Below, in pieces: positions 1 to 10,079 of a DNA stretch of 64,000 bases. A program made the translations under genes and the position numbers. Source of the DNA: Ypsolopha sequella (taxonomy: Eukaryota; Arthropoda; Insecta; Lepidoptera; Ypsolophidae); assembly GCA_934047225.1 (NCBI GenBank), contig OW204004.1, positions 7,072,401-7,136,400 of the forward strand. Reading direction: 5' to 3'. Position 1 is the stretch's first letter. Every line of letters begins with the position of its first letter. Under the pieces are notes generated by a model. The model saw nothing but the letters and a program-made list of their open reading frames with translations. It had not been told where the DNA came from and made no database searches.

Positions 1-119
1 CGTTGCTTGTAGATCCCCATTGAAGTAAAAGAATTAGTTAGTTGGATCTTGGTCTATCTGTCCGAGTTACGAAAGGCGTAAGTATCTGGGGTACTTAGTT
101 AGATATATGCCTAGATAGA

Positions 120-530
120 TAATAGTAGTTTATGCTGCAAGGGCGAAAAGGAATAAACTACGTGTGTAAAAAACGAGTGTTTTAAATGTAACCGAGTAAT
201 TTTTTGCTTTTATGCCCGTGTATCATACTAAGTTTTTCAAAGCATAGTGTGAGAAAATGAAAATAAATATAATTTTGTGAACTTTAAATTATGATTGGCT
301 GAAAAGGACTGTATCCAGAGCCGTTAAACACTGTTTGTTATATAGCCGTTAAAGCCGTTAAACACTGTTTAACAGTGGAAAAAAGTAAAACATCTATGGT
401 ACACAAAAAAGGCTGCAGGTTAGCCAACCATAGCAAAAAAAAAAAAAAATAATAAATCCCTAGGGCAAAATAATCGACTTTCTGTTCGGTTTTGATGCAT
501 AAAAAGTGGGCCTTTACGAGCACTTGCATT
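120..530 (-). repeat. Dispersed repeat A, copy 1 (inverted)
   Basis: Reverse complement of 8937-9326. It begins TAATAGTAGTTTATGCT, includes the internal hairpin-like AACACTCG segment, the CCTAGGGCAAAATAATCGAC stretch and ends in GAGCACTTGCAT. The family is not recognised. The first 120 bases of the window show nothing further. Confidence 0.85.
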
Positions 531-1459
531 AAAACAACTTTTTTTATCGTAACAACACAAAAATAAGTAGACGATACAATTTTTATACTAGAGCATAACC
601 AAAAATACAGATAATTTATAATAAAAGTAAATGGATGCATCATGTGTCGCGGCAACAAAAAGGCCCTGGCTCAGCATAATATCATAGTTTTACCCGCACC
701 GAAAATTCGAAAACATTTTTGTTGGTCCCGTACTGCCTATACTATAAGAATTTTTGATAAAATGAACTCCAAGCCGAAAACGGGACAAAAATTTATTAAA
801 CGCGGGTGGAGCCGCGGGAGAAAGGCTAGTAATACATATAGATTGTATTTTATAGAATCTATAGCTCATCCAATTTTCCAGTCGGAATAATAACGATTAA
901 TATTTCCTGCAAATAAAAACCGAGATAAAATCGCGAATTTATGATTTCGTATCACGAAGTTGAAACTCAACTGGGTTCTACGATATCGACAATATAAAAG
1001 AAATTGAATCACATATTCGCTCTAATGGACGCTATTTCCGTTACCCAAAAAACGCGAAGAACCAGAAGGAAAATTGAACACGGAAATACAAAAGCTGAAG
1101 AACATGTGATATATCGAAACATTTGTGTCGTTTTTGATTGGGTGCCTCGATAATCGGGTAGTTTATTAAATGTTCTTCTTTTTTATGATTGGTCCATTCG
1201 AGAAAAAGGAGCAAATTTGGCAGAATAATTGGATTTACCCGGTGAACGCATCATTCGTAGGATTGAAATGTTTTGAAATGAACCTATTCGTACACGAGAG
1301 AAGTAATTTATGTAAAGTTATGTACCTACATACATATGAAATACTGTCTTCATTATATAAACTTAGGTAAAATTTGTCTGTTCGTTTATAAACTTCAGAA
1401 TCAGGGGATTTCGGTGCGGTTTTGATTGAATTACATAAACATAACACATACATATATTC
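531..1459. other. Unassigned AT-rich stretch
   Basis: No gene, repeat terminus or RNA could be recognised here. Short open frames lack any familiar protein motif. Confidence 0.5.
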
Positions 1460-1738
1460 GCGAAGGGGTGACAGAGGTATTTCCGAGTGTGGATTATCAC
1501 TGGAACACTCAATAAGTACCATCTTTTCACCGACAATTTTTATGTCATGCATGATATTGGGTGACCCTTATTGCCTTACTTGGGGCTCGAATACGCTTTT
1601 CAAGGCATGCAGGTTCACCTTGCACGTTTTCTTTCATCGTTCAGCGAGTGGTACGCAAAAAAAACCTTTCAATGAAAATTCTGACCCCTCATTTTTGCCG
1701 GGAAGTTTCGAACTCCGATTGTGAGAGTCCTACCACAA
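1460..1738 (-). mobile_element. tRNA-derived SINE (family S1), diverged copy
   Basis: The order GGGGTGACAGAGGT, then GGCATGCAGGTTCACCT, then TTCTTTCATCGTTCAGC and a final tRNA-like head parallels the better preserved copy at 11187-11527. Read on the minus strand it has the tRNA-like head first. It is too diverged for clear A and B boxes. Confidence 0.65.
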
Positions 1739-1907
1739 AATAGATACTACCAGGGAGGCAATTCCGAGTCTGTCGAATTTGCCTTCTCGACCATAAAAAC
1801 CTGTTTTATCTGTCAAACTGCATACATTTTTAGCTCGAGTTTTACAAATCTTGCTTCGACTGTTTCTTCGGAATAGCTCCGGAATAGAAGGCCGACTCGA
1901 TGACGGA

Positions 1908-2039
1908 GCGAAAACAGACACAAACATGCATAGACTCGTACGTACGATGATCTCGGCAGAATTTCGTATTGGTATTCGACCGACTTCATCCAAGATCGTC
2001 GTACGTACGCGTCTATGTGTACGTATGCCTGTTTTCGCT
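1908..2039. repeat. Imperfect inverted repeat (about 49-nt arms)
   Basis: The arm 1908-1956, beginning GCGAAAACAGACAC, pairs imperfectly with 1990-2039, ending CCTGTTTTCGCT. Both carry GTACGTACG. The loop is about 33 nt. It is probably a small MITE or a hairpin remnant. Confidence 0.7.
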
Positions 2040-2213
2040 AGTTATGCGGAGTAAAAAAGTGGTTATTTTGTGGTCCTACTAACTGGAGTACGTTCTATCA
2101 CTACCCCGCTGCAGTGAAGAACGTGTGACGAATAAGTGGAAAAACCGGAGTCTTAAATTGAATGCGGGCGGAACCACAGTCAAAAGACTAGTTCTTGTAT
2201 TGTTGTGTTTTAC

Positions 2214-2630
2214 CCAATGATATTAGAAGAAAGTGTGGATAGGTTATAGGCGATCCGCGAGTGGCACGTTAAAACTTGGCTAATTTGCAAACCCGAACTC
2301 TGTACCGCGTCAGCATCAGCGCACGATGGACGTCGCACGGGACGACGCACAGCAACAAATAGGTCTTGTCTCTTTTTCTCTTTTTCGCTCGCGATAATTA
2401 TGACTTCCGTGTCAATGTGATATTGCAATACTTCGTAATTGACTGAAGTCATTTATGTTGTGTTTTAATTGTCTCTTTTTCTCTTTTTCGCTCGCGATAA
2501 TTATGACTTCCATGTCAATGTGATATTGCAATACTTCGTAATTGACTGAAGTCAATTATGTTGTGTTTTAGTTTTAGAAGTTCGAATCTAGTGTAGATAA
2601 CCTATTTACACTTTCTTCTAATATCATTGG
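2214..2630. mobile_element. MITE with 35-bp terminal inverted repeats
   Basis: The left end CCAATGATATTAGAAGAAAG (2214) is the inverse of the right end CTTTCTTCTAATATCATTGG (to 2630), with pairing over about 35 bp. The interior contains a tandem duplication of about 103 bp (2368-2470 and 2471-2573) beginning GTCTCTTTTTCTC. No transposase frame is present and the superfamily is not assigned. Confidence 0.85.
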
Positions 2631-2639
2631 TTCTACCGG

Positions 2640-3717
2640 AGAAAGTTCCGCTAGCCCACTTTTCGGTCCTGTTTGAATACGAAAACATTTCGACCCGCTG
2701 ATAATATAACCCAGCTATTTTTGCTCCAAAAGAAACATTGTTTTAACACTCGCAGTCCCTTTTTCTGAATAGTCCAGGAGACCCTAATATTTTAATTCCT
2801 TCAAAAAGTTCACCTCTTTTCCAATGGCGCTTGTGATTATTATAATAATAAAAAAACGGCAAAACCAACATTTAAAGCAGGTATTTAAATTTTCAGTCAG
2901 GAATTTTTAGCGCGGGTACGTTTTGTGGGAACAAAAGTTTATATGTTTATACTATTTGTCGGTGGAGTAACCGCCATCTTTCTTTTAATAACGATTTGAC
3001 CTCTTAATATGTGGATGCCTTTAATTAAGAAAACAAATAGCTGTATACATTTTAAGATTATTCCATCTAAGTAAGTTTATTGTATTTCTTGTTGGTGTTC
3101 CTAAATGAATAAATAAATAAATATGACATTAAATCAACTTTCTCTTTCACTTTCACTTGAGTGCGCCTAGGTCTTCCTCTTCCTTTTTTCCCCTTGATCT
3201 TTCTTCTCGACCTTTAATTACTCGTATCATTTCGAATCAAGTAACCGATCATCTTCCCACTTCTATTTCTACAAGGATTATTTTTATATTATACGAGTGT
3301 AAGGATTCTATGTATTTATACAAGGATTATCAATAAAAAAAATCTCCGTCTTTAAATTACCTAGAGATATATATGTATATTTTTTTAATTTAGAGTACCC
3401 TAAAATAGAACGGCAGTCTTAGGACAAGGGCTCCCGGCTTATTCCGGAATAATTTGTTGCAAACAGAAACAATCCCCAACACACCAAGTTTCCCGGGATT
3501 GCGGGCCAACTGGTTACACGATCTGTAATAGCCAATAAGGATTAGCAGATTGGACTCGAGTTGGGGATAGTTCTTAACGAGCTGTACATGTCATAAAAGA
3601 CTCAACATGTGTTACATTAGCTAGGTCTATTTATGACCTGGTTTTAAGACTTCTGACCAGATATGATGTATTTAGACGATTTAAGGATTTGGAAAAATAA
3701 TTCCTTCAAATTCAATA
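2640..3717. other. Unassigned AT-rich stretch
   Basis: Nothing was recognised. There is a low-complexity run of AAT/TAAA repeats near 3105-3125. Confidence 0.4.
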
Positions 3718-4352
3718 GTAGGTGATAGAGCTGATGCCGGGCTCAACTGTGGAGGTACCACTATATTACTCGCAAACCTTAAGGGCGCACCGAGCGTTTG
3801 CCTTTGTCTATGTCTTTTTCTTTACGTGTAAAGATTAATGATAATAACCAAACTTTTGAACTTTTTCAATGTTTTTCGTTGTAATTTTCATTATTTTGTT
3901 CTTAAATAAAAAACTACCGTGTATAAACGCTTCAGTCATCTATGAACTTTATATTAGTAAATGAAACATAAGAGTTAAGTAGGGAAATAGAGAAAAAAAT
4001 TACTCGAGAAAAGGCAACTTTGCGAATTTATTCTATCGAGCCAACTTTATGAGATTGTATTTCCATCGTGTATACAGTCTAGTATATATACCTAATAATA
4101 CCAATATATTTCCCTAGATTTTAATTTAATTGTTTACTACTTCAAAAAAGAGTTATAAAAATGTGTTTGACTGTGTAAAAAGCTCGGTGCGCTCTTAAGT
4201 TATTAGAGGAAGAGTGAGAAGACAGCAATCAAACAGGCCAAACCAGGTGGCCTGATTGAAGGCGGAATATCTATCTCCAATTGCCAGGCCTTAAATAAAA
4301 AAGACTGGTAACTGGCAGTGGCGTCACTGGTGCGAGGGTTTCGGTACCGTGC
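3718..4352 (+). mobile_element. SINE-like retroposon S2, interrupted by a TTAA MITE
   Basis: The parts 3718-3782 (GATAGAGCTGATGCCGGGCT) and 4199-4352 (to GGCGTCACTGGTGCGAGGGT) are contiguous in other S2 copies such as 12993-13350. The break is filled by the MITE at 3779-4198, so the MITE inserted later. The 3' end of the S2 unit is missing here. Confidence 0.85.
3779..4198. mobile_element. TTAA-flanked MITE, piggyBac-like, nested in S2
   Basis: Both borders are TTAA (3779-3782 and 4195-4198). Inside them, the left end GGGCGCACCGAGCG and the inverse of the right end GAGCGCACCGAGCT form a short inverted repeat with one early mismatch. The 412-bp interior has no transposase. TTAA duplication with G-rich termini is the hallmark of piggyBac-type elements. 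Confidence 0.85.
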
Positions 4353-7082
4353 TAACCAACCAATATTAGAATTCATTCCAGAACGAAAATTACAATGACC
4401 AATGTGGTTAAGGATTGTATCTCCGGATCGTGATACCAGCGTAAATTCATTAAATAGTCTTATATCACGCTTATGGAAAATCCAATCCGCGTTTTTTTGC
4501 GAGACTCGGCGGGGAGATTATTTTGAAAGTACTGCATATTGCGAACTTTTAACAATGAGTTGTCTTAGCTAAAAGTTGCATTTTGCCCGTTATAATTATT
4601 TCTTAATATTTTGTTACAAATCCGGAGTATCGACCCACCATCGCATCCACCTTTTGCTACGACGTAGCAATTGCTACGATCTCATTGGTTTGCGGACCCA
4701 CTACGCCCCGTAGTCCGAACACAAATGTGCGTAAAGGGCAACGTATGTGTTGATGAGTATACCAATAATTTGACCCCGTGCAAAGCTAGTAAAATTATAA
4801 AATAATGGTTATAGAATAGAATAGAACAGAATAGAAGCCGTTTTTTGTCACAAATGAACACAATATTATAAAAACAAAATACACAAAACACACATTACAA
4901 ATCGGTCTAAGGCTCGACTTATGGCTGTTCGTTAGAAACAAAAACCGTCGATCTTCCGCCTTAGCCTATTACAAAAAGGAATATAAAGTCAAACAAAAAA
5001 ATAAATAAATTAATGAACAATAATCAGAAAGTAAACTAAAATTACATTTAAAAAACAGATGGAATAACAATTATACCTAATACGTAATCGTTGATTATCT
5101 TACAATAATTATTTGTGCAGTGCAACTGTGACATAGAGTGTGACATTGGGACACAAGTACTTGCTTACGTAACAAACGAAATGATTGTCTCAATTGTCTA
5201 ATTATTTCCAGTTAGACACAATACTTTATCTACGACTATCGAAAATATCGTTTTCGCGTGACATTATTTTCAAATAACAATTTAACAATAAAAAAGAAAA
5301 AAACTCGTTCATGAACCTCAGGTGCGTCATCCAGTATTGCTGCCTGAGGGCCAATCAGAAGCCACAAGGAAAAAAAGGACTGGCTTAAGAAACATTGGCT
5401 GGACTAATTTCTCGTCGCTGTCGTTGATTGGCTCTCTAGTGGTGTTATAATAAATTGGGCCAATTACAGCGCAAAATCGCGGTGTTATAATGTAATTTGT
5501 TGGGAGTTGATAAACTTACTTTCAAAAATCACTTATTTACTAATACAGTAGACCCCGGTCCAGATCGTGGCTCGGATTCATCGTGCAGATTAATATGATT
5601 GCGGAACCCTTAAATAGAAGAGAACGATGTTAACTTAACGAATATATTAGTTCAGAGAATGCCAGGTTTACCCTCAAGAAATTTATATCAAATTATATAA
5701 CCTATTTAAATTGTTGACAAGTAAACTTGAAAACATAAAAGTTCATCATAGATTTCATAATTAATTAACTAACATAATTGTTGAAATTATTAATTTTATA
5801 GAGCAACTGTCCGGTTATTAATAAAAAAGAAATATATTTAAAAGCGTTTAAATCATATTCGTAAATGTAAAAATGTACCAGGATATGTACATAAAATAAG
5901 GCAAAGACATCAGCGACTTATACAATTTAACATCATAACACAGAATGTTTTCCTAAGAGGTTTTTAAAGTTGTTTGCGAGTGTGGAATGTTACTCAAATA
6001 GCCACAAGTACTTTAAAGTTCCACCGATAATTTTTTCCCCAACATGATAAGAGTAGGCCTATGTACAGCCAACATACACAAATACACGATTTAAGAGCAT
6101 ATGGATTTCATCACAGTATTTGTCTTCACTGTTCAGCCAGTGTAAGTATATACAGAGTGTAAAAAGACTGTAACCTTTAAATTAAACGACATAGTCTAAT
6201 TATCATACTGAACAACTCTCTGAAGTAAAACACATGCGCAAAACATCAAGTTGAAGATATTCAACTGTAACTCGTTGAACACTTTAACTAGAGGGAGGAA
6301 GGTCTATTTTAGAACGCTGCGCATGAACAGCTTTTTCATGGATGACGCTGCCTCGAAAAATGCACGTATGTTGTTGCGTTAACGTTCACGCATTTTTATT
6401 TGAAACTCAAATATTTCCCAAACTAATGGGTCACGTGGGTATGTTTTTTGGTAAAAGTGGTTCAGTATGATTGGTAGAATATGTGGTTTCATTTAAAGGT
6501 AGCAGTCTGTTTAGAACCGATATATACAAATAGTGAATATGCACATTCTAGTAGATTCTGGATGAATGCTGACGGGGTTGAAAACTGGAAACTAACTCCT
6601 TACCTAAAAAGAAAATACCCTAAATACAAAATACCTATTTGGAATCAATAATTTCTTATAAGGGCCTACTGTCACGTCTTTCATTTAGGGATAAGTCTAA
6701 AAGAAGCTTTACGACGAAACAGCTGAAGATAAATCGACATTGTCGGTATTTGTTTTTGCCTCCTGAAAATTCTTACAGTAAATATTTTTCAGTCTACTGA
6801 ATCGACCCTGATAAACTTTGGTGTAAGACTTAACGTTCAATATATTATGTATATGTAGTTAGGACACGGGTTCTACATATTTGTTATGTTATCGATTTTT
6901 GCATAACATTTGAAGAACAATAGATATGGGACTAATCGGTCCTTCCGAAGGGGAACAAATCAATAAATTTCGTTCAGATCTATGAATAGTTGAACTTTCT
7001 GTACTTATTAATTATGTATATTTGTGGCTTTTACATGATAGAAAATTTCTGTTGTTTTCTGCAGCATCTAAGCATCAAGTCC
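4353..7082. other. Intergenic or intronic stretch with few recognisable features
   Basis: The stretch holds GCTACGACGTAGC near 4656, resembling the 19.5-kb array, a (GAATA)n-type LINE tail near 4815-4836 and a weak inverted repeat 6151-6515. No exon of the cyclase extracellular domain was recognised. Confidence 0.4.
6151..6515. repeat. Degenerate inverted-repeat element
   Basis: The left segment with AGACTGTAACCTTTAAAT and ATCATACTGAAC is inverted, with changes, in the right segment with GTTCAGTATGAT and ATTTAAAGGTAGCAGTCT. It is probably an old MITE. Confidence 0.5.
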
Positions 7083-7490
7083 ATCTATTCATCCATCAGC
7101 CTGTGTTCGTCCATTGCTGGACATAGGCCTTTCCAATATTTTGCCAATCTTGGCGGTCATCCTCATCCAACCGCTACCTGCGACCTCCTTCAGGTCGTCG
7201 GTCTAGCGGGCACCAGGTCAGCCTACGCTATGCTTTGCTGTACGTGGTCTCCATTCTAACGCCTTTCATGTCAGCGACAAATATGGCCAGCCCACTGCTA
7301 CTTCAACTTACTGATTTGGCAAGCTATGTCGGTCACATTCAATCTCTGATGGATCTCCTCGTTTCTGAATTTATGAAACATAGATATCCCAAGCATAGAC
7401 CGCCCCATAGCTCATTGAGCGACCTAAAGTGGACCAAGATCTTGTTAAGAGACCACGTCTCAGCGCTGTACGTCATCACTGGAAGGACGC
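7083..7490 (-). pseudogene. RTE-type LINE 3' fragment
   Basis: On the minus strand the sequence encodes broken pieces such as WAGHIC, LEW-like and [10 protein letters not shown], characteristic of the C-terminus of RTE reverse transcriptases, and ends in the GGCTGATGGATGAA tail. Several stops and frame changes show it is dead. Its last 45 bp resemble the 3' tail of the S2 retroposon. Confidence 0.75.
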
Positions 7491-7689
7491 ACTAATTTAA
7501 TACTCTAGCATTTAAGAGGCCTGCGGAGCAATCGTAGGCCCATGCGTGCCTTGAAAAACAAGACGTAACTGACACGACCTTTAGCCTCGCTAGGATAACA
7601 AAAACCACAAAAAGAACAAAACAAAGGAAAGCTTACCAAAAACTTCCCATACATTTATGTTGACGACCAAATGTGACACCAAGATCTCA

Positions 7690-7880
7690 TACAAAATAGA
7701 ATATAATAGAATAGAATATCATTTATTTCGCAAGAAGAGAGTACAGTACAAGTTACAAGAATTTAAGCTTAAAATCTAAGATACACATAAAGTACTAATA
7801 ACAAATGTACGCTGTTATGCTAGATAGGATTTTACGCCTGTAGAAAGGAATAGCAGCCCCGTTTCCTAAAATAAGGTTAG
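7690..7880 (-). mobile_element. LINE 3' untranslated tail
   Basis: The run AATAGAATATAATAGAATAG followed by TTTATTTCG, read on the minus strand, is a 3' UTR ending in a (TATTC)n-type tail as in many lepidopteran LINEs. Only the 3' end is present. Confidence 0.5.
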
Positions 7881-7947
7881 GGAAAACAATTACCTTTTAT
7901 TACTCTTACACAAAGCCCACTGTCATTTGTGGTTTTTACGGGTATGT

Positions 7948-8741
7948 TTATTCATTTATTTATTTATTTATTTGGTCTACCAACAGATGATACACTTAAC
8001 AACATACAATTAATCTAGCGTACAGTAGGAATAGAGTGTAACTCCAATAACAGGTAAACACTGCATGCTATAAAAAATGAGAGGAGTGACGTGTGACGCC
8101 AGTTGGCGGAAGCAGAGACGTCTGTCTCGTCCTCCGCCAACCAGTGCTGCTCGTTTAAACATTAATTATTTATATACATACATATATATATATATATATA
8201 TTTTAATGTGTACATATGTAAATTTTATATAATGAAATAAACAAGAGCAAACTTATAATTAATATACATTTACATTATAATTAAGAAAATATTGAAACAA
8301 TGTAATAATTTCGAAACACAACGAAAGAAAAAAAAAAGAATCACAAAATCATATTAAACGTACAAAAAATTACTTAATTAATGAACTTTTAAAAGAACTA
8401 AACGACATAACGTTGATGTCTATGCTATTTTTATCTTTTACAACAAAATTATGTGCGCGGCAAACTCTATTTACAATACTCTCATGCCCTAGGTTGGTTT
8501 TAGATTTTTTTAATGCCAGTGTGCGACGATTTATTAATCTAGAATTTTTTCGTGGTACCGATAAACTTATATTTTCCAACACTTGCGGACAATCTACTAA
8601 ACCTCTCAAAATTTTAAATAGAAATATCTGGTCCGACATCCAGCGACGGCTTTCGAGAGAATTTATTTGGAAGAATTCCAACCGTTTTTCATAAGAACGT
8701 ATTTCTTTGAGTTTTTTCTGATGGACTGTAAGAAAATACAA
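7948..8741 (-). mobile_element. 5'-truncated jockey/CR1-like LINE
   Basis: Coding remnant 8741-8370 is followed on the minus strand by an AT-rich 3' UTR, containing an (AT)n tract near 8176-8204, and ends in an (AAAT)n tail at 7948-7972. The 5' end coincides with the arm of a perfect palindrome (8738-8802). Confidence 0.75.
8370..8741 (-). pseudogene. C-terminal fragment of a non-LTR reverse transcriptase
   Basis: The 123-codon minus-strand frame contains YEKRLEFFQINSLESRRWMS, then FLFKILRGLVDCPQVLENIS and VPRKNSRLINRR, the conserved thumb/C-terminal block of jockey and CR1-like LINEs. The catalytic reverse transcriptase motifs are missing through 5' truncation. Confidence 0.85.
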
Positions 8742-8802
8742 GAATCGTCTTTGGATTGGATTTATTATTCAATAATAAATCCAATCCAAAGACGATTCTT
8801 GT
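8738..8802. repeat. Perfect 32-bp-arm palindrome
   Basis: Arms 8738-8769 and 8771-8802 are exact inverse complements around the single base C at 8770. The left arm begins ACAAGAATCGTCTTTGG. See findings. Confidence 0.95.
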
Positions 8803-8936
8803 TTTGAATATTTATTCAAAGGGATAAGTTTCACTGACTCAAATGGTACTTCCTGTACTCAAAAAGTATTTCACTTTAATTTACTTTGAACGTCTTCAAT
8901 ACGGGAACTAACTTCGCATCTTTTAATGTTTTTTCA

Positions 8937-9326
8937 ATGCATGTGCTCGTAAAGGCCCACTTTTTATGCATCAAAACCGAACAAAAAGTCGATTATTTTG
9001 CCCTAGGGCTTTATTATTATATTTTTTTTTAATTTATTTACAATGGTTGGCTAACCTGCAGCCTTTCCTGTGTACCATAGATGTTAAACTTTTTTTTCCA
9101 CTGTTTAACGGCTCTGGATACAGTCCTTTTGAGCCAATTATAATTTAAAATTCACAAGATTATATTTGTTTTTATTTTCTCACACTATGCATTGAAAAAC
9201 GTAGTATGATACACGGGCGTAAAAGCAATAAATTACTCGGTTACGTTTAAAACACTCGCTACGCTCGTGTTTTAAATCGTCCTCGTAATTTATTCCTTTT
9301 CGCCCTAGTAGCATAAACTACTATTA
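8937..9326 (+). repeat. Dispersed repeat A, copy 2
   Basis: Runs from TGCATGTGCTCGTAAAGG to CATAAACTACTATTA. It is nearly the same as 10137-10488 in direct orientation and 120-530 in inverted orientation. The family is unknown. Confidence 0.9.
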
Positions 9327-9587
9327 GAAAAGGCACCGCATGTGTAATTAATTACTATCTTGGCTCAAATATACGTTCAGGCGCCAGTTACGTTGAATAA
9401 CAATTCGTTCAGTCAGTCGTCGCTTCAAGGGAAGCCACAGTCTGCCAAGCTGTTCTAAACTCTACATTGGCATCCCATTTAGATGAAACCATTTCTCTAT
9501 TACGTTTAGTAAAACTCATAACTAATAAAACTGTTCAGCATGTTTCGCTTTTCAGTTTCGGTGTTCAGCATTATCAAGGGTCATCAA

Positions 9588-9942
9588 TCATCCATCAGCC
9601 TAGTTCGTCCACTGCTGGACATAAGCCTTTCCAGGACTTTGCCACTCCCGGCGATCATCCTGGAAGAATTGCCCATACTCACACACGCTAAGCAGGCGGG
9701 TTGGTGAGCGAGGTGCCGGAACCCTCGCACCAGTGACGCCGCTGCCCGTAACCAATCTGTTCCATATAAGGCCCGGCTATTTGGGATGGATATACCGCCA
9801 TCCATCGGCATCGGTCCCAGGCATGGTGGGCCTCCTGGATTTTTGCCTGTGAGCTGTCCTCTTACTCTCCCCCTAATTACTTCGAGGGGGTCTCCAAGTA
9901 AGATGGTGTCCACAGTCGAGCCCGGCATCAGGTCTGCCACCT
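9588..9942 (-). mobile_element. SINE-like retroposon S2
   Basis: A near full-length S2 copy on the minus strand, from the tail CCATCAGCCTAGTTCGTCCA at the left to the head near GCCCGGCATCAGGTCTGCCA at the right. It ends about 55 bp before the transmembrane exon of the cyclase. Confidence 0.85.
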
Positions 9943-9997
9943 CAAGGGTGTTTTCATTTAAAAATATAATAATTTGAGTTATTTGTTTGTCCACCAG

Positions 9998-10079
9998 CTC
10001 CACCGGTGTACGCGATCCTGAGCATCGTGCTGAGCTCCTTCGTGGTCGTCCTGGCCGTCTTATCTGTTTTTATATACAG
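9998..10079 (+). CDS. Guanylyl cyclase exon 1 in window: transmembrane helix
   Basis: The exon follows a pyrimidine-rich tract ending in CCACCAG and ends before donor GTCAGT. After a two-base split codon it reads [20 protein letters not shown] and then LSVFIYR, a single hydrophobic helix followed by a basic stop-transfer residue. It ends in phase 2, and the missing base is supplied by the exon at 14361. The preceding exon, which would encode the end of the extracellular domain, was not recognised in the 10 kb upstream. Confidence 0.9.

Noticed and set aside
1..9997. Exons of the extracellular ligand-binding domain
   Set aside because: No stretch with suitable splice sites and a receptor-like translation was recognised.
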